In this document: piece by piece, positions 10,641-22,239 of the stretch
Position numbering within the stretch: position 1 is the stretch's first letter
How the letters are laid out: each line of letters starts with the position of its first letter
Assembly: GCF_024166365.1 (NCBI RefSeq)
Contig: NC_064822.1
Span: forward strand, 101,862,823 to 101,926,822
Length of the DNA stretch: 64,000 nt
Source: Elephas maximus indicus
Taxonomy: Eukaryota; Chordata; Mammalia; Proboscidea; Elephantidae
Reading direction: 5' to 3'
Notes under the pieces: generated by a model
Database searches by the model: none
Told to the model about the DNA's origin: nothing
Seen by the model: the letters and a program-made list of their open reading frames with translations, nothing else
Position numbers and translations under genes: made by a program

Positions 10641-12524
10641 CACTGAAAGAACCAGGTTTATGCAGCCACCCAGAGGCATTTCTAGATCAAATATAAACAC
10701 TTCCCATGGGAATGCCGATAGACAGTAAAATGCTCAGTGCCTAGCACTTAAAAAGAACTCAAAATGCTCTTGAGAGAGCGAGTATGGCATGGGGCTCAGG
10801 GGTGAATATCCATAGCCGAGTATCTATAAGATGGCTTCTTAGCAAATAATAAAGATGTGTTCCAAGCATTTTCTAGAACTAAGTAGAAGAGACGAAGATG
10901 TAGCTGGGAAAAACTTCCCATAAATGCCCCTGCCCACACATCCTCTGAATCTTTAGACCCCGTGAGAAGAGGCAATATTGCCTGGCAGGAATCCTGGCAA
11001 ACACCCCTAAATTCAAGATAAGTATGGGATGCTTGATTTCTGGACCATGACTCTCCAGCTTCCTGAGTGTGTAGTACTTACAGCTGAAGCAGAATGAGAG
11101 AATACTCTGAGTGTCAACCATCAGGAGAGTTAGCCTCCACCTTGTCATTAGAAGAAGATTCTCGAAGAGCAATGCCCACCTGCGTCTGTTTCCTGAAGGG
11201 AAAATCTCAGCTCTGTATGGGGCTGTATATGATTTCATTTTCAAATACCCTGTCAAATTCCTAAGAGGCTTTACGCTGACCAATTAAACAAGAAAAAAAT
11301 AATACATTTGTCATTCAGATCACTACATATAGTAGCTAATTAAGGTCCTACATTATAAATTATACATAATAATATTATGCTTGTTTAAATGAGTCCTTAC
11401 ATGAGTAAGATCTATTAACACAAATAGCTCCTGACAAACTTGGCCCAGGAACAAGAACTATAGGTCCTCTGGGTTTTAGAAAAAAAAATCGAAGTTATTA
11501 TAAATGGCTGAGTAGGGGAGATATTTGCAGTTTCATGCACTGATTTGAAGTCGGTCAGATTGAGTGCTGAAGACTTCCCGAAGGCTGTAACTTAGTGTGA
11601 ATATTAAAAAATCAAGAACAAATAAAAAAAATAATAAACAGCTTCTTTTAGGCTTTCACATCACAGACCTTTTACTGTGTTTCACCTTGGACAAGTTGCT
11701 TTTCTTTGGAAAAAGGAATACAGATGAAAATAGATCTGTTTTTAAAAATATGCAATCGCTCTACAAGTCTGGACTTCAAGAAAAAGTCACTCAAGCATGA
11801 ATGCTTTGGAGAAGTATTTATCCAGGCAGAGTTGAGGGAAAAAATGCACACAAAAGCTCAATAAGCAGCCTGAACTGCTGCAGTCTAATTCTATAGATGA
11901 GTGTGGTGGTTTTTTGTTTTCCCCCTGAAAATCACATTTTTCTGTCTCTTTCCACCTAAATCATTCCCTCTTATAAGACTGGCTTAGTCAAATCAGTATC
12001 TCGGCTGGCAATGTAAATTTAATTACAGCGAGGCTTGGATAAACACTAGCTCTAAGATTTTCCTTGGTCTATAGAGCGATAACTGAATTAAGTAGGATTA
12101 TTTCATCATTATCGTCTAAAGTCCACATTGTTACCTGGAGAACTAATACTTTCAACTCATTTTTTGCCTAGAAAAATATGCTATAAGCATTTATATCAGC
12201 TAATTTAGTATTTTGCTCCTTGAAGAGCTACAAGAAAGAAATACATCGAAGCTACATTTTCAGAATGGAATGCGAAATGAGGAAGACTCACATTGGACCC
12301 TGTGCAAAGGGTCTAGTGATCAAACTACCGAAGGGCCTCATTAGAAGGCAGTTCTGCTGGAAGGCTGTGCGGCTGAGAGGCCACGGCTGCCCTTGCTTCC
12401 TGACAGCCACTTTAGTTGAATCCCCGCGGACACAGATGCAGGGTACATTTGCAGCCTCGCCTTCTAGCGTTGTCTGCATGCTCAATTGTGTAAAACGAAC
12501 TGGACCGTTCTAAACAGAGTTCTC
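10641..12524. other. No recognised feature
   Basis: About 1.9 kb without a recognised repeat, gene or RNA. The 11.9-12.2 kb part looks single-copy and AT-rich and could be conserved non-coding DNA, but this cannot be judged from one sequence. Confidence 0.45.
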
Positions 12525-12750
12525 CTTGAAGCCTTCACTCAGGCATCATTTCTTCCAGAAGTAGTTCCCTGGCCTCCCAGTGTTTGGGCATTTCTATATC
12601 ACAGTAAGCGCCTTATGATAAAACTGTATATCGCTGTCTCTCTTCAAAATGTGGGAGCAACTTGGGAGTCACTGTATCTCCAGGTCCAGCACAGGTACTG
12701 ACACATACTAGGTATTCAATACTATTTGTTGAATGAATGACTAAATGAAT
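12525..12750 (+). repeat. L2 LINE 3' end
   Basis: Plus-strand L2 3' terminus: 'aggtccagcacaggtactga', 'cacatactaggtattcaata', and the terminal 'tttgttgaatgaatgact'. Confidence 0.7.
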
Positions 12751-12849
12751 ATAATTGAAAAGCTAAGACACACAAACACCTACTGTGTGTTAAGTGCTGG
12801 GTAAAGAGATAAAAGATATACCCTTTTGTAGTTGACCAAAATGAGTTGG

Positions 12850-13003
12850 TCAATAAGAAAAAACTAGTTGCCATCAAGTAGGCCGTAACCTTTCGGAAGC
12901 ATATCACCATGCCTTTCTTCCAAAAGGCCTCAGGATGGGTGCAAACTGCCCTTTGGGTAGTAGTAGAGTGCTTAACTGTTTGCAAACACCCACAGACTCC
13001 TCT
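12850..13003 (-). mobile_element. AfroSINE (long variant), degraded
   Basis: Minus-strand SINE: 'gttgccatcaagtaggccgt', 'ggaagcatatcaccatgcc', then a degraded head ending 'cacccacagactcc'. Several internal deletions. Confidence 0.7.
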
Positions 13004-13108
13004 GGTCAATAAGATGGTGAATGTAGAGAGATCCAGAACAATAAAAGCCAGCAACGGTTAAGGGCCAAGGCAATGAGTTACCCCAGGGTTAGGAAGGATC
13101 ACTGAAGC

Positions 13109-13132
13109 TGGGGGCGGGGGCGGGGGGGGGGA
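13109..13132 (+). repeat. G-rich run (G-quadruplex potential)
   Basis: Three runs of 5, 5 and 10 G separated by single C bases. This satisfies the usual four-tract G-quadruplex pattern if the longest run supplies two tracts. Confidence 0.7.
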
Positions 13133-13324
13133 GCAGAGAGCACCGAGCAGAATCTTTTTTAAAGTGGAGCCAGACAACTGAAGGAAGGGTAGCCTCCAGT
13201 CAGACAGAGGGAGGAAGGAGGGCAAAAAGAAAATGATGAGCAAAGCCCTCTCTTAGAGCTATAAAGTTTTACTGTATAATGGGTTACACACAGACCTTAA
13301 TTCCAGGAATGAGTTAAGGGACTG

Positions 13325-13465
13325 GGTTCTGGATTCAGACAGAATTGTGTCCAAATCCTGACTCCTTGACTACAGGCTCTGTGACTTTGGGCACGGTATT
13401 CAGTTTATTTCATCTGTAAAATGGGGGTAAAAATAATAATTTCCTCACAGAAATGAGAAAACATA
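13325..13465 (+). repeat. MIR element
   Basis: Plus-strand MIR: 'ttctggattcagacagaatt', 'ctctgtgactttgggcac', 'tttcatctgtaaaatggggg'. Confidence 0.78.
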
Positions 13466-13579
13466 TACAGCCCCTTCACATGTTATTATACACAGGTTTT
13501 TTTTTTTTATTTACATACCATATTTAGAAATTTATAATTACTGGTCTCGACTCGACAGCACTGGGTTGGGTCTGACAGA

Positions 13580-13955
13580 GACCAAAGGAATCTCTGAAAC
13601 TATGTCCCCCAGATACTCTGCTAACCCATGGAAACCATTCCTGAAGCTCACTTTTCAGACAAGGATTAGATAGGCCTATAAAACAAAAAATAACACATAT
13701 GAGAAATGTGTCTCTTAGTTCAAATATATGAAACCAAATGGCAGCTCCTGTTCAAAAGCAAGATGAGAAGGCAAGAAGGGACAGGAACTGGACAAAGGGA
13801 CACAGGGAACCCCAGGGTGGAAAGGGGGAGAGTGCTGTCACATTGTGGGGACTGCAACCAATGTCACAAAACAATGTATGTATAAATTTTTGAATGAGAA
13901 ATGAACTTGAGCTGTAAACTTTCACCTAAAGCACAATTAAAAAAAAAAAAACATT
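13580..13955 (+). mobile_element. L1 3' UTR end, afrotherian type
   Basis: Second copy of the L1 3' end seen at 6955-7280, ending 'ctttcacctaaagcacaatt' and poly(A). A SINE tail fragment (actcgacagcactgggttgg) lies just upstream at about 13549-13570. Non-coding. Confidence 0.8.
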
Positions 13956-14028
13956 ATTGTCATTTTTCTTGTTCCTCAGGACATGGCTAAGAAACATTTA
14001 GAAGGCTTCATCCTAACCATAATGGACA

Positions 14029-14636
14029 TGTGGTTTTAAGACAGGGAACAGAGGGCCCCCAAATCAACAAACAAAGTAACAAGAAATGGGCCGGGGTGCA
14101 GAAACAAAGCCATTCCCCAGAACGATGGGGCAGGATATCAGAAAATAAACTGCAAACATCTTTAAAGTTGTCTTTCACAAGCAGCCGGAGAAAACCAACC
14201 CCTGGGACACGTGCAGAACATCCATCTGTGACCGCCGTGTGACCCACACCAGGGGCAGTGAGGGGCTGCAGCAGCAGCCAGGGAATCGAACCCGTGGAGC
14301 GAGAGGCCGCACAGGTGTAACACCTCATAATACGTCCTACTACAAATCCCAGAGGCCTCTGGGACAGAAGCCATCTTAGAAAGCTGCTGCGTGTACACCT
14401 TATTTAACATACGCCACCTGTGCCTATGAATAAACATGAATCTTTTCCCGCCCGAGAACTTTTAAAAACCCAGGCCCATCTTTTGTTCTGTGAGACAGGG
14501 GTAAGCGATGCTCTAGGCCCTCCTTATCTCCACTTGCAAGGCTCTTCAATAAAGCGTTGCTCGTGTGGAAAATTTTGCATGCCTTACCTGTTCATTCTTG
14601 AACAGTGAGAGGCAAGAACCTTATTCCAGTAACAGT
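14029..14636 (+). mobile_element. Probable class I ERV solo LTR
   Basis: Non-coding segment with an LTR-like layout: a TATA-like TTTTAAAAACCC at about 14460, a polyadenylation signal AATAAA at 14550 in 'cttcaataaagcgttgctcg', and an end resembling a gammaretrovirus-type LTR ('gagaggcaagaacc'). No internal retroviral coding sequence adjoins it. Boundaries and target-site duplication are unclear, so the class assignment is tentative. Confidence 0.5.
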
Positions 14637-14696
14637 TTGGAACTGTGTGTAGACAGAGGACTGTTGTGAAATCTTAAGGTCTCTTTCCTCTCCCTA

Positions 14697-14975
14697 TGTG
14701 GCACAAATGGTTTGCTCTCGATTATTAACCGAAAGGTTGGTAGTTTGAACCCACCCAGTGCCACCACAGAAAAAAAGCCTAGCAATCTGCTTTAGTAAAG
14801 ATTGTTGTTGTCATTAGGTGCAGTTCAGCTGATCTGACTCTTAGCAACCCTGCGTACAACAGAACAAAGCAGTGCCTCGTCCTGCACCATCCTCACAAGA
14901 AAACCCTATGGAGCAGTTCTACTCTGTAACACATGGGAGTGACCTTGAGTTGGAATCAACTTGATGGCAACGAGT
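14697..14975 (+). mobile_element. AfroSINE (long variant), RTE-interrupted
   Basis: Plus-strand SINE: 'attattaaccgaaaggttgg', 'gtagtttgaacccaccca', then 'agaaaaccctatggagcag' and 'ggaatcaacttgatggcaac'. A 95-bp minus-strand RTE 3' end at 14804-14898 splits it in the middle. Confidence 0.82.
14804..14898 (-). mobile_element. RTE LINE 3' end nested in SINE
   Basis: Short 5'-truncated RTE copy: 'ttgttgtcattaggtgcagt' at its 3' terminus, then 'gtacaacagaacaaagcag' and 'ctgcaccatcctcacaa'. Same family as the elements at 40.0, 46.8 and 61.4 kb. Confidence 0.82.
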
Positions 14976-15234
14976 GTTGTTCTTTTGGTTTTCTTTCTCT
15001 TGTAGATCTTATCACAATAATAATAATATATCAGCAGCAGAATTTTTTGTGTGTGGTTTCTATTTGTCCTCCATTTCCTTTTCCTTCTTTTCTTCTATTA
15101 ATTATTTTTCCTTATTCCTTTTTTCTTCTACATTTGAAACATATATATTTAGTTCCTTTTCCCTTTACTTTGGAAATTTGTTTCTTTTTTTTTCAGGTGC
15201 TATAGTAGAATTTTAACATGAATATTTTTTCAGT
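14976..15234. other. Pyrimidine-rich stretch
   Basis: T/C-rich sequence with TTC-type runs and no supported coding. Two overlapping ORFs of 80-90 codons are compositional artefacts dominated by Phe, Leu and Ser. Confidence 0.6.
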
Positions 15235-15570
15235 TTACTTCCACTTTTGGAATCCAGCTGCCACACTGTGAGAAAATTAGGCTATCCTGCTCTAGAGGAA
15301 GGACATGTGGAGGATGAGACACCAAGTGGTGAAAGAAGCCACAAGAACTGGGGTGCCAAAACCCCAGACATGTGACAGAGGCTTTATTGGAGCGTCCAGC
15401 CCAATCCAGCTGCCAGCTAAATGCAGCCCCGTGAGTGACCCCAACCAACACCATGTGGAGTAGAGCTAGCCAGTCAACCCACAGAATCATAAAAAATAAC
15501 TTATACTTATTTTTAGCCACTACGTTTTGGGGTGGTTTGTTATGCAGCAATAGATAATTGAAAAAAAACT
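15235..15570 (+). mobile_element. LTR-like fragment
   Basis: The ending 'tttgttatgcagcaatagat' and the preceding 'agccactacgttttggggtg' resemble the 3' end of an ERV-type LTR family in mammals. The 5' end is unclear and no target-site duplication was found. Confidence 0.5.
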
Positions 15571-15815
15571 AAGTAAATATGCTTGGCTATTAAGAATCTT
15601 TTAGGAATTAAGATTCAGGAAACTTAGAACACTAGGCCAGCTGATGAAAGATGATGATGCAGACCAGTGGTCTTAACCAAGGCACTCAGCCACAGAATTG
15701 TAAACAGAATCCCTGATGCTCATTTCACAGCACTATTAACAAGCTTGTACTATTTCCCTAAAATACTGACTTTCTGAAGGGAAGGATCCCAGCTACATAA
15801 CCTAACATGCAACCC

Positions 15816-16322
15816 TGTCTTAGTTACCTAGTGCTGCTATAACAGAAATACCACAAGTGGATGGCTTTAACAAACAGAAGTTTATTCTCTCACAGTTTAG
15901 GAGGCTAGAAGTCTGAATTCAGGGTGCCAGCTCCACGGGAAGGCTTTCTCTCTCTGTTGACTCTGGGGGAAGGTCCTTGTCATCAATCTTCTCCTGGGTC
16001 TAGGAGCTTCTCCGTGCAGGGGCCCCAAGTTCAAAAGGCACACTCCACTCCTAGTTCTTCTTGCTTAGTGGTAATGAGGTCCCTCTCCTTTCCGCTGGAT
16101 TCTCTTTTATTTCAAAAGAGATTAACTCAAGATACAATCTAATCCTGTAAATTGAATCCTGTCTCATTAAAAAATCTACTTCATTAACATCAGAGAAGTT
16201 AGAATTTACAACATGTAGGATAATCACGAGATCACAAAATGGTACACAACCATGCAATCCTGGTAATCATGGCCTAGTCAAGCTGACACACATTTTGGGG
16301 GGACACAATTCAATCCATGACA
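15816..16322 (-). mobile_element. Solo LTR, ERVL-MaLR type
   Basis: 507-bp solo LTR in reverse orientation. On its own strand it begins TGTCATGGATTGAATTGTGT and ends AACTAAGACA. It is flanked by a perfect 5-bp duplication, AACCC (15811-15815 and 16323-16327), the size typical of ERVL-class integration. Two relatives lie at 40877-41270 and 62763-63263. Confidence 0.88.
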
Positions 16323-16467
16323 AACCCTAAAGTTCAGAGTATCTATGGAATGGTTATCTACCCTTCAAGTGTGCACCACATTAGCCCAGTTGGTTCAAGT
16401 AAGGTCTCTGCCAATTATATTTCTTTTCTCAGCTCCTATTGTTGTTGTTCGCAGCTCCATTGTTGGG

Positions 16468-16785
16468 GGCAGTGGTGATTCAGTAGTAGAATTCTCACCT
16501 TCCATGTGGGAGACCTACGCTTGGTTCCTGGCCAATGCACATGTGCAACTACCACCCATCTGTCACTAGAGGCTTTCACATCGGTGGAGCTTTCAGACTA
16601 AAAGGGACTAGGAAGAAAGGCCAAGTGAGCTACTTTCAAAAATTAGCCAATGAAAATTCTGTGGATCACAATGGTCCAATCCAAAATCAATCATGGGGAT
16701 GGCGCCAACCAGGCAGTGTTTTGTTCTGTTGTGCATGGGATTGCCATGAGTCAGGGGCTAACTCAACAGTAGCTAACGACATTTG
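16468..16785 (+). mobile_element. tRNA-Gly-headed SINE with RTE tail
   Basis: The first 72 bases (16468-16539) resemble tRNA-Gly(GCC): 'ggcagtggtgattcagtagt' over the A box and 'ggccaatgca' at the acceptor end, with a decayed B box. The body carries 'aggaagaaaggccaa' and 'aatcatggggatggcgc'. The end 'gttctgttgtgcatggga' leads into the same RTE-like tail used by the other SINEs. It is a different SINE lineage from the common copies in this window. It cannot function as a tRNA. Confidence 0.8.
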
Positions 16786-16800
16786 TCATTGTCACTAGGA

Positions 16801-17709
16801 GACAAATCATCTCTTAATTACTCTTGAATCATTTTATGCTTTTTGTTTCTTCTCTTGGTTGTACTGTAATCCCCTTTCAGGGCAGAGAATAGCTACTATA
16901 CATCATGTATGTCCTCCACAATATCTAGCAATGCTCAATAATCTTCTCTAGGTTATTTCTGGCCATTCATCACCAAGGGCTTGACCCTTGATCTTATGAT
17001 TCTATGATACTTGAGTCCATGACACTAGAGGCTATAGATACTACAAAAGTCTCTGAGAATATGATGCTGGATACTATGCTGACACATTGCCTTACAGAAA
17101 AGTTTAACCAGGTAAACTAGCGAGGCTACCTTGTGAAATAATTTTTAAACAACTTTGAGAAACTAATTTTAAAATTAGTGTGAAAAATCTTCATGCAGTT
17201 TGAATTGTTCCTACCACTTCTCTGGAAATTTTAAAACAAATTCTCTGGTACCTTCTCAAATAGAACTATTTACCCTATAAATCTGGGTCATTTTTAATAA
17301 AAGGAATATTGAGTATAATCCTTTATTCATATAAATACCTCAAATATATAATTTATAATGATAAAGCAGATATTTGTTTGGCATACTAAGCAATTTCACA
17401 TGTGAAGGTCAACCAGGCTAAAAGGAGCCGAAAGACTAGAGAATCTCTTAAACCTATACCTTGTTACAGAAATTTCCAATTTTGCTACTTGTGACACATT
17501 GTGTTTTATAGGGAAAAAATCATTTCCATTTTCATTGTGTTTGAAAGACTTATAACCCCCAGCCTTCCATTCCTCCTCACTCCACTCTTTTGTTTATAGA
17601 AAGTTTACTTATGACCTGTGCTTTCCAAAGTCATTTCTAACATTTACAAATGTACACTAGAGTATCGTGCAGAGATATTTTTAAATGATTATCATGATAA
17701 AAACAGTTT
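16801..17709. other. Mostly unassigned
   Basis: A possible L2 3' scrap lies at about 16870-16950 (agggcagagaatagctac). The rest is AT-rich and unassigned. Confidence 0.4.
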
Positions 17710-17860
17710 ATTAGCTGGGTCACCTGGGTAAGTCATTTACCCATTTTTAACCTGAAGTAATAGTTCCCATCTTTCAGGGTTGTCATGATGAGGAATAATG
17801 AATAAACACCTTCTCTCACAGTGTGCCTGGCAGTTAGAAGGTCCTCCCTGAATTAAAGCC
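17710..17860 (+). repeat. MIR element
   Basis: Plus-strand MIR: 'gggtaagtcatttaccca', 'cagtgtgcctggcagttag'. Diverged. Confidence 0.65.
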
Positions 17861-17875
17861 AGTATAAATACCATA

Positions 17876-18066
17876 AGGAGCCCTTATGGCACAGCAGTTG
17901 AGTGCTGGGCTGCTAACCAAAAGGTCGGTGGTTTGAACCCACCAGCCGTTCTACGGCAGATGGATGTGGCAGTCTGCTCCCCTAAAGATTACAGCCTCGG
18001 AAACCCTATGGGGCAGTTCTCTGTCCTGCAGGGTCACTATGAGCTGGAATTAACTTGACCACAATG
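17876..18066 (+). mobile_element. AfroSINE (long variant)
   Basis: Plus-strand long-variant SINE: 'ggagcccttatggcacagca', 'ggatgtggcagtctgctc', 'ctggaattaacttgacc'. Head-to-tail with the next SINE. Confidence 0.9.
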
Positions 18067-18262
18067 GGCTCTCTGGGTGGTGCAAACGGTTAAGTGCTTG
18101 ACTACTAGCTGAAAGGTTAGTGGCTTGAGCCCACCCAGAGGCCCCTGAAAGGCAGGCCTGGCGATCTGGTTCTGAAACGTCACAGCCTTGAAAACCCTTT
18201 GGAGCAGTTCTACTCTGCACACACATGGTCTCCAGGAGTTGGAAGACTTGATGGCAACACAC
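18067..18262 (+). mobile_element. AfroSINE (long variant)
   Basis: Second SINE of a tandem pair, plus strand: 'ctctgggtggtgcaaacgg', 'aggcctggcgatctgg', 'gttggaagacttgatggcaa'. It belongs to the 'ctgggtggtgcaaa' head subtype. Confidence 0.9.
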
Positions 18263-18511
18263 AAAAGCAACAATAAATACCTATATGTATAGATATTACA
18301 TTTTACAATTTACAAAATGTCTGTTTTTCCACACTCTCTTTACTCTGTTCTTCACAAAAACCTGTATCCCAGACTAGTTGGTTACAAAACTGAGGCTGTG
18401 TCAAAGGTGCCCCCTCCCTCCAGCAATGGCCCCTTCAACAGTCCTCTAAATTATTCAGGAGCTTATTTTGGAGGTTTTTAGTTCTACGTTTTATATGTTG
18501 CTATGCAGTAA

Positions 18512-18684
18512 TGGAAACCCTGGTGGCATAGTGGTTAAGTGCTACGGCTGCTGAACCAATGGGTCAGCAGTTCGAAACCACCAGGTGCTCCTTGGAAACT
18601 CTATGGGGCAGTTCTACTTTGTCCTATAGGGTCGCTACGAGTCACAATCAACTCGACGGCACTGGGTTGGGTTTGGTTTTTTGG
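18512..18684 (+). mobile_element. AfroSINE with target-site duplication
   Basis: Full-length short-type SINE with a perfect 10-bp duplication TATGCAGTAA at 18502-18511 and 18685-18694. Low divergence from the other copies suggests a relatively young insertion. Confidence 0.96.
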
Positions 18685-18694
18685 TATGCAGTAA

Positions 18695-20564
18695 CACCCG
18701 CAAGGGCAACCTAATCATGATCTTTCCACACTTTCACACTGTAATCATCAAAACACATGGGGTTGAGGGCTCATTCTTAGAAAAGGAGAGATGAAAGAAC
18801 TGTGAAAAGAAATCTTAACGCTCTCTTTAAAAAAAAAAAAATTCTACTATATTAGAAAAACACAAGAGGTTGGTTCTCTGTGGATGAAATCTAACATGCT
18901 TTGAACATGTCCTCCCGTTACTATGATCTAATCAAATGTGAAAGCCCCAGGCTCACTATTGGAAACCGGATCTGTTGTAGCTGCTTGCAAACTAAAAATA
19001 AGTCATTTTTAAAAATGAAGGAATCAGGGACTTAGTCGTCTCAAAGTAATTACCCCACATTTCATAATTTGGAAAGTATAAATTATAGCCAACAATTTAC
19101 TCATAAGGTTCATTTAGTTTCAGAAAACCAAACTCCTTTGGGTTTGCACTATATTAGAATTTTTTTTTTTAAGAGAGGACTCAGATTCTGCTTTTTATCA
19201 ATAAATCCCTTAGCAAATAAGAATAATGTATTCTGACACAAAATTTGATAAGGTCCCATTTCAGCATGTTTTTATCAAAAAAGGCAGAATCAGAATTACC
19301 TGCTGAATTTTTTAAAAAATACGGATTGGCAGGCCTTACACCAAACCTCCTGAATCAGAATCTATGGTTAGGGCAGGGTGGGGGGGAGATAGGTGCTGGG
19401 AACCCTTTTTTGTTTACCTCTCCCCTATGATTCTATTGATGAGCCTGGTTTTGGACCAGGTGACTTGGTAAACCAGATGACACTGGAAGGTAACAATAAT
19501 CTGGCAGCACTCAGGCCAGAGGAAAAGCTGATGACGTTGCAGGCTTGTCCAATGTCTTTCCAGAATTTATACTGACAGTGTGTCTCCCTGCCTCTCTATG
19601 CCTAAACCCCTGAGTTTTACCAAGACATCCCTTCTGATCAACATCTCAGAAACAATTGCTTATTTAGAAAAAAAAAAAAAAAATTTTTTTTCTGTGCAGA
19701 TAATGCAAGCATTTAAAGCTAAGAATGAGTACATTTAAAACTCCCTAGGTCAAACAGTGAGGATTAATGCAGAAACTGACCAAAGTAAGAAATTGTTCTA
19801 GGCCATTCTTTTCAGATGACATATCTTAAGACATTTAACTCACAATTAACTACAGAATAGATTATCATAAACATACAGGAAATAGTGGACCTGGTATCTT
19901 TGTCACAGGCAAAAAATATTCTAATCCAGGAAAGATTTTTATCTCTATGATTTTTGGTTAATTGCTCCAATGATTCTCCGCTTCTCTCACAACTGTGTGA
20001 TAAAATACTTATCTCAGAGTAAGTTAATACTTAGTAGCTTTACTCACAGAGATCTAGATTATTACTTGGAAGGACAATTATATAAAAGTTTTAAGTGCAA
20101 CGAATTTTCAAAGCACAGAGCAGTTTTGTTCCTATATTTAAATTACATGTGACTAGACTCCTACTAATAAAATGATAGACCTAAGAACTTAAAATTCCAC
20201 ATAACATTTAGTTCCATGCTTTTTTATCACCATGCCTTCTTACTTTTGCTTAAAACACAGCTTTAATTTTCAGTATTCAGCATCGTTTAGTTTTGTTTGG
20301 ATTATAATATTTTAGCTTTGATCTCAGCTCATCCTGTCCTTTAATAAAATGTATTAGGATCAACCAGGATTGGATTCTACATACTACCCATTCCTGGTAC
20401 TGTCCGTATTTTGTAACATATATTTTCTGGAACCAAGAGTTTTAGGGATGGAAAGGCCATAGAGATCCAATCCAGAAAAGGCTCAGAGATCCTCTCTGCA
20501 ACTTCCTTCGAGGCAGCCCTTCCCATTGTTGGAGAGTTTTAGCAGTTCGTTTTTCCTTGTGTCC
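18695..20564. other. No recognised feature
   Basis: About 1.9 kb with A-rich runs (about 18829, 19667) and no recognised repeat family or supported ORF. Confidence 0.45.
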
Positions 20565-20640
20565 ATCCTAACTAGCTATGTGACCTTGAGCAAGTCACAG
20601 CATCTCTGAGTCTGAGCTTCTCCAGAAAGGAAGCGAGAGC
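20565..20640 (+). repeat. MIR fragment
   Basis: Contains 'agctatgtgaccttgagcaa' and 'gtcacagcatctctgagtct', the central core of MIR. Confidence 0.6.
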
Positions 20641-20947
20641 ATGATGATTTCAAAGGTCAACAAAGTTACAAAATTTTTCCTAATTATTTGAATGGCAGCA
20701 AATAGAAGAACAGGATTGCTTATAACATCTCCAGGTCTAAGAGGTCTTATATAAAGGGCAATAAAGTCTGTGTTTGAGAGACGGGGCCAGTAATTTTTTA
20801 ACACCACGCAATAAGGAATTTTCAAGGCTTCTGTAGAGAGGTTCTGCATCCTATTCCCTATGGGTACCCTTCCTCCACCATCACTTACTCTTTAACCCCT
20901 TGCTGACCAGCCTGGCACTTAGTGAATTTTCACTGTGTCTACTATTG

Positions 20948-21099
20948 TGGTGTAGTGGTTAAGTGCTATGGCTGCTTACCAAAGGGTCGGCAGTTCGAAT
21001 CCACCAGGTGCTCCTTGGAAACTCTATGGGGCAGTTCTACTCTGTCCTATAGGGTCGCTGTGAGTTAGAATCGACTTGACGGCACTGGGTTTGGTTTTT
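20948..21099 (+). mobile_element. AfroSINE with target-site duplication
   Basis: Short-type plus-strand SINE, a few bases short at its 5' end. Perfect 10-bp duplication TCTACTATTG at 20938-20947 and 21100-21109. Confidence 0.96.
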
Positions 21100-21109
21100 T
21101 CTACTATTG

Positions 21110-22239
21110 TTATTGCTGACCCCATTCTTCCGAAACCTCTTTTGCCAAAGCCAGTGGTGTTCTTCCATCCTCATCTATGTCTCTGCAGCACTTGTCACTG
21201 CTGCCCACTCACAGTTTTAAAAAATCCTCTTCTCTCTTAGCCCCAATGACAATGCATCTCGGCTTCTCTTTTGCCTCATTCTTTGGCTCTTTCTCCATGC
21301 CCTCTCTGGGTCAAAGTAAACATTCTTTTGAGCCTCTTATCTTCACCAGGAAGAATGCTGAGTTTCAACTCTCCTTTATCCTTGTCACTAATTCACTGTG
21401 TGACCTTGGACAACTCACACCCCTCTTTGCACCTAGAAAGAGTAGAAGCTTGATGATCCAGAAGATTCCTTCCAGCTATACAATGCTATTCTAGTCTATC
21501 CTGACCACCTTCCTGCACTGCATCAGTGTGAGGTACAGTTTCAGAAGGCCAGCATAAACCCATGATGGAGGTGCCACCAGAAAACCATCAATTCCACAGT
21601 GAGAAGGAAACTTAAATAACCATCTGGTCTGATACTCTCATTTTGCAGCTGAGAAAACCTACGTCCATAGAGGGAACAATTACCTCATGACAGAGTTGGG
21701 GGCTGTAATGTCTCCTAGGCTGCAAAACCATAGTTTGAGTCTTCCAAACCTGGCTGAAGTGAACAATGAGAACAGTGTAAAATGTGACATAGAAGATATA
21801 AATAGATCTAGAACACTCTGGAGCCTTCCCCTCCCTTTAAAAATTAAACTTTATACTGTCAGTCCAAGAACTTTGGAGAGCGATTTGCTATAGATGGTTC
21901 TCTACACAAAATAGCACAGCTTGAGCTCATAAAACATCTTAGAGTTATATTTTTAAATAACCAAATAAAACAGAACATCAAGTCACAGAATACATACATT
22001 TACACTAATTCAAAATGTCTAAAGCACAATACAGGAGTCCATTTAATAGTTCATATAATTTTAAGATTTGCATACACATAAGCACGTGAACAAATATTAC
22101 TTTGCTAGAACGATGGTTTAAGAAGTTACTCAGACATTTTGGTATTGACACCTACATATTTATGGCAACAAATAATGACTTTAAACTTTCAATGAGATAT
22201 TTTGTACAAGGATGGGAAAAGTACAGAATGAAAAGAAGA
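21110..22239. other. Downstream of AMIGO2, mostly unassigned
   Basis: Two MIR scraps are visible, plus strand at about 21380-21470 (actgtgtgaccttggacaac) and minus strand at about 21600-21740 (ctcattttgcagctgagaaa). The remainder is AT-rich and unassigned. Confidence 0.45.

Noticed and set aside
10308-10700. 130-codon minus-strand ORF
   Set aside because: Antisense reading of L2-derived sequence; no domain.
14239-14300. tRNA-like B box (GGTTCGATTCC) on the minus strand
   Set aside because: No A box or cloverleaf around it; it lies inside the LTR-like segment.
16468-16539. Possible tRNA-Gly gene
   Set aside because: B box decayed, arms mismatched, and the sequence continues into a SINE body with an RTE tail.
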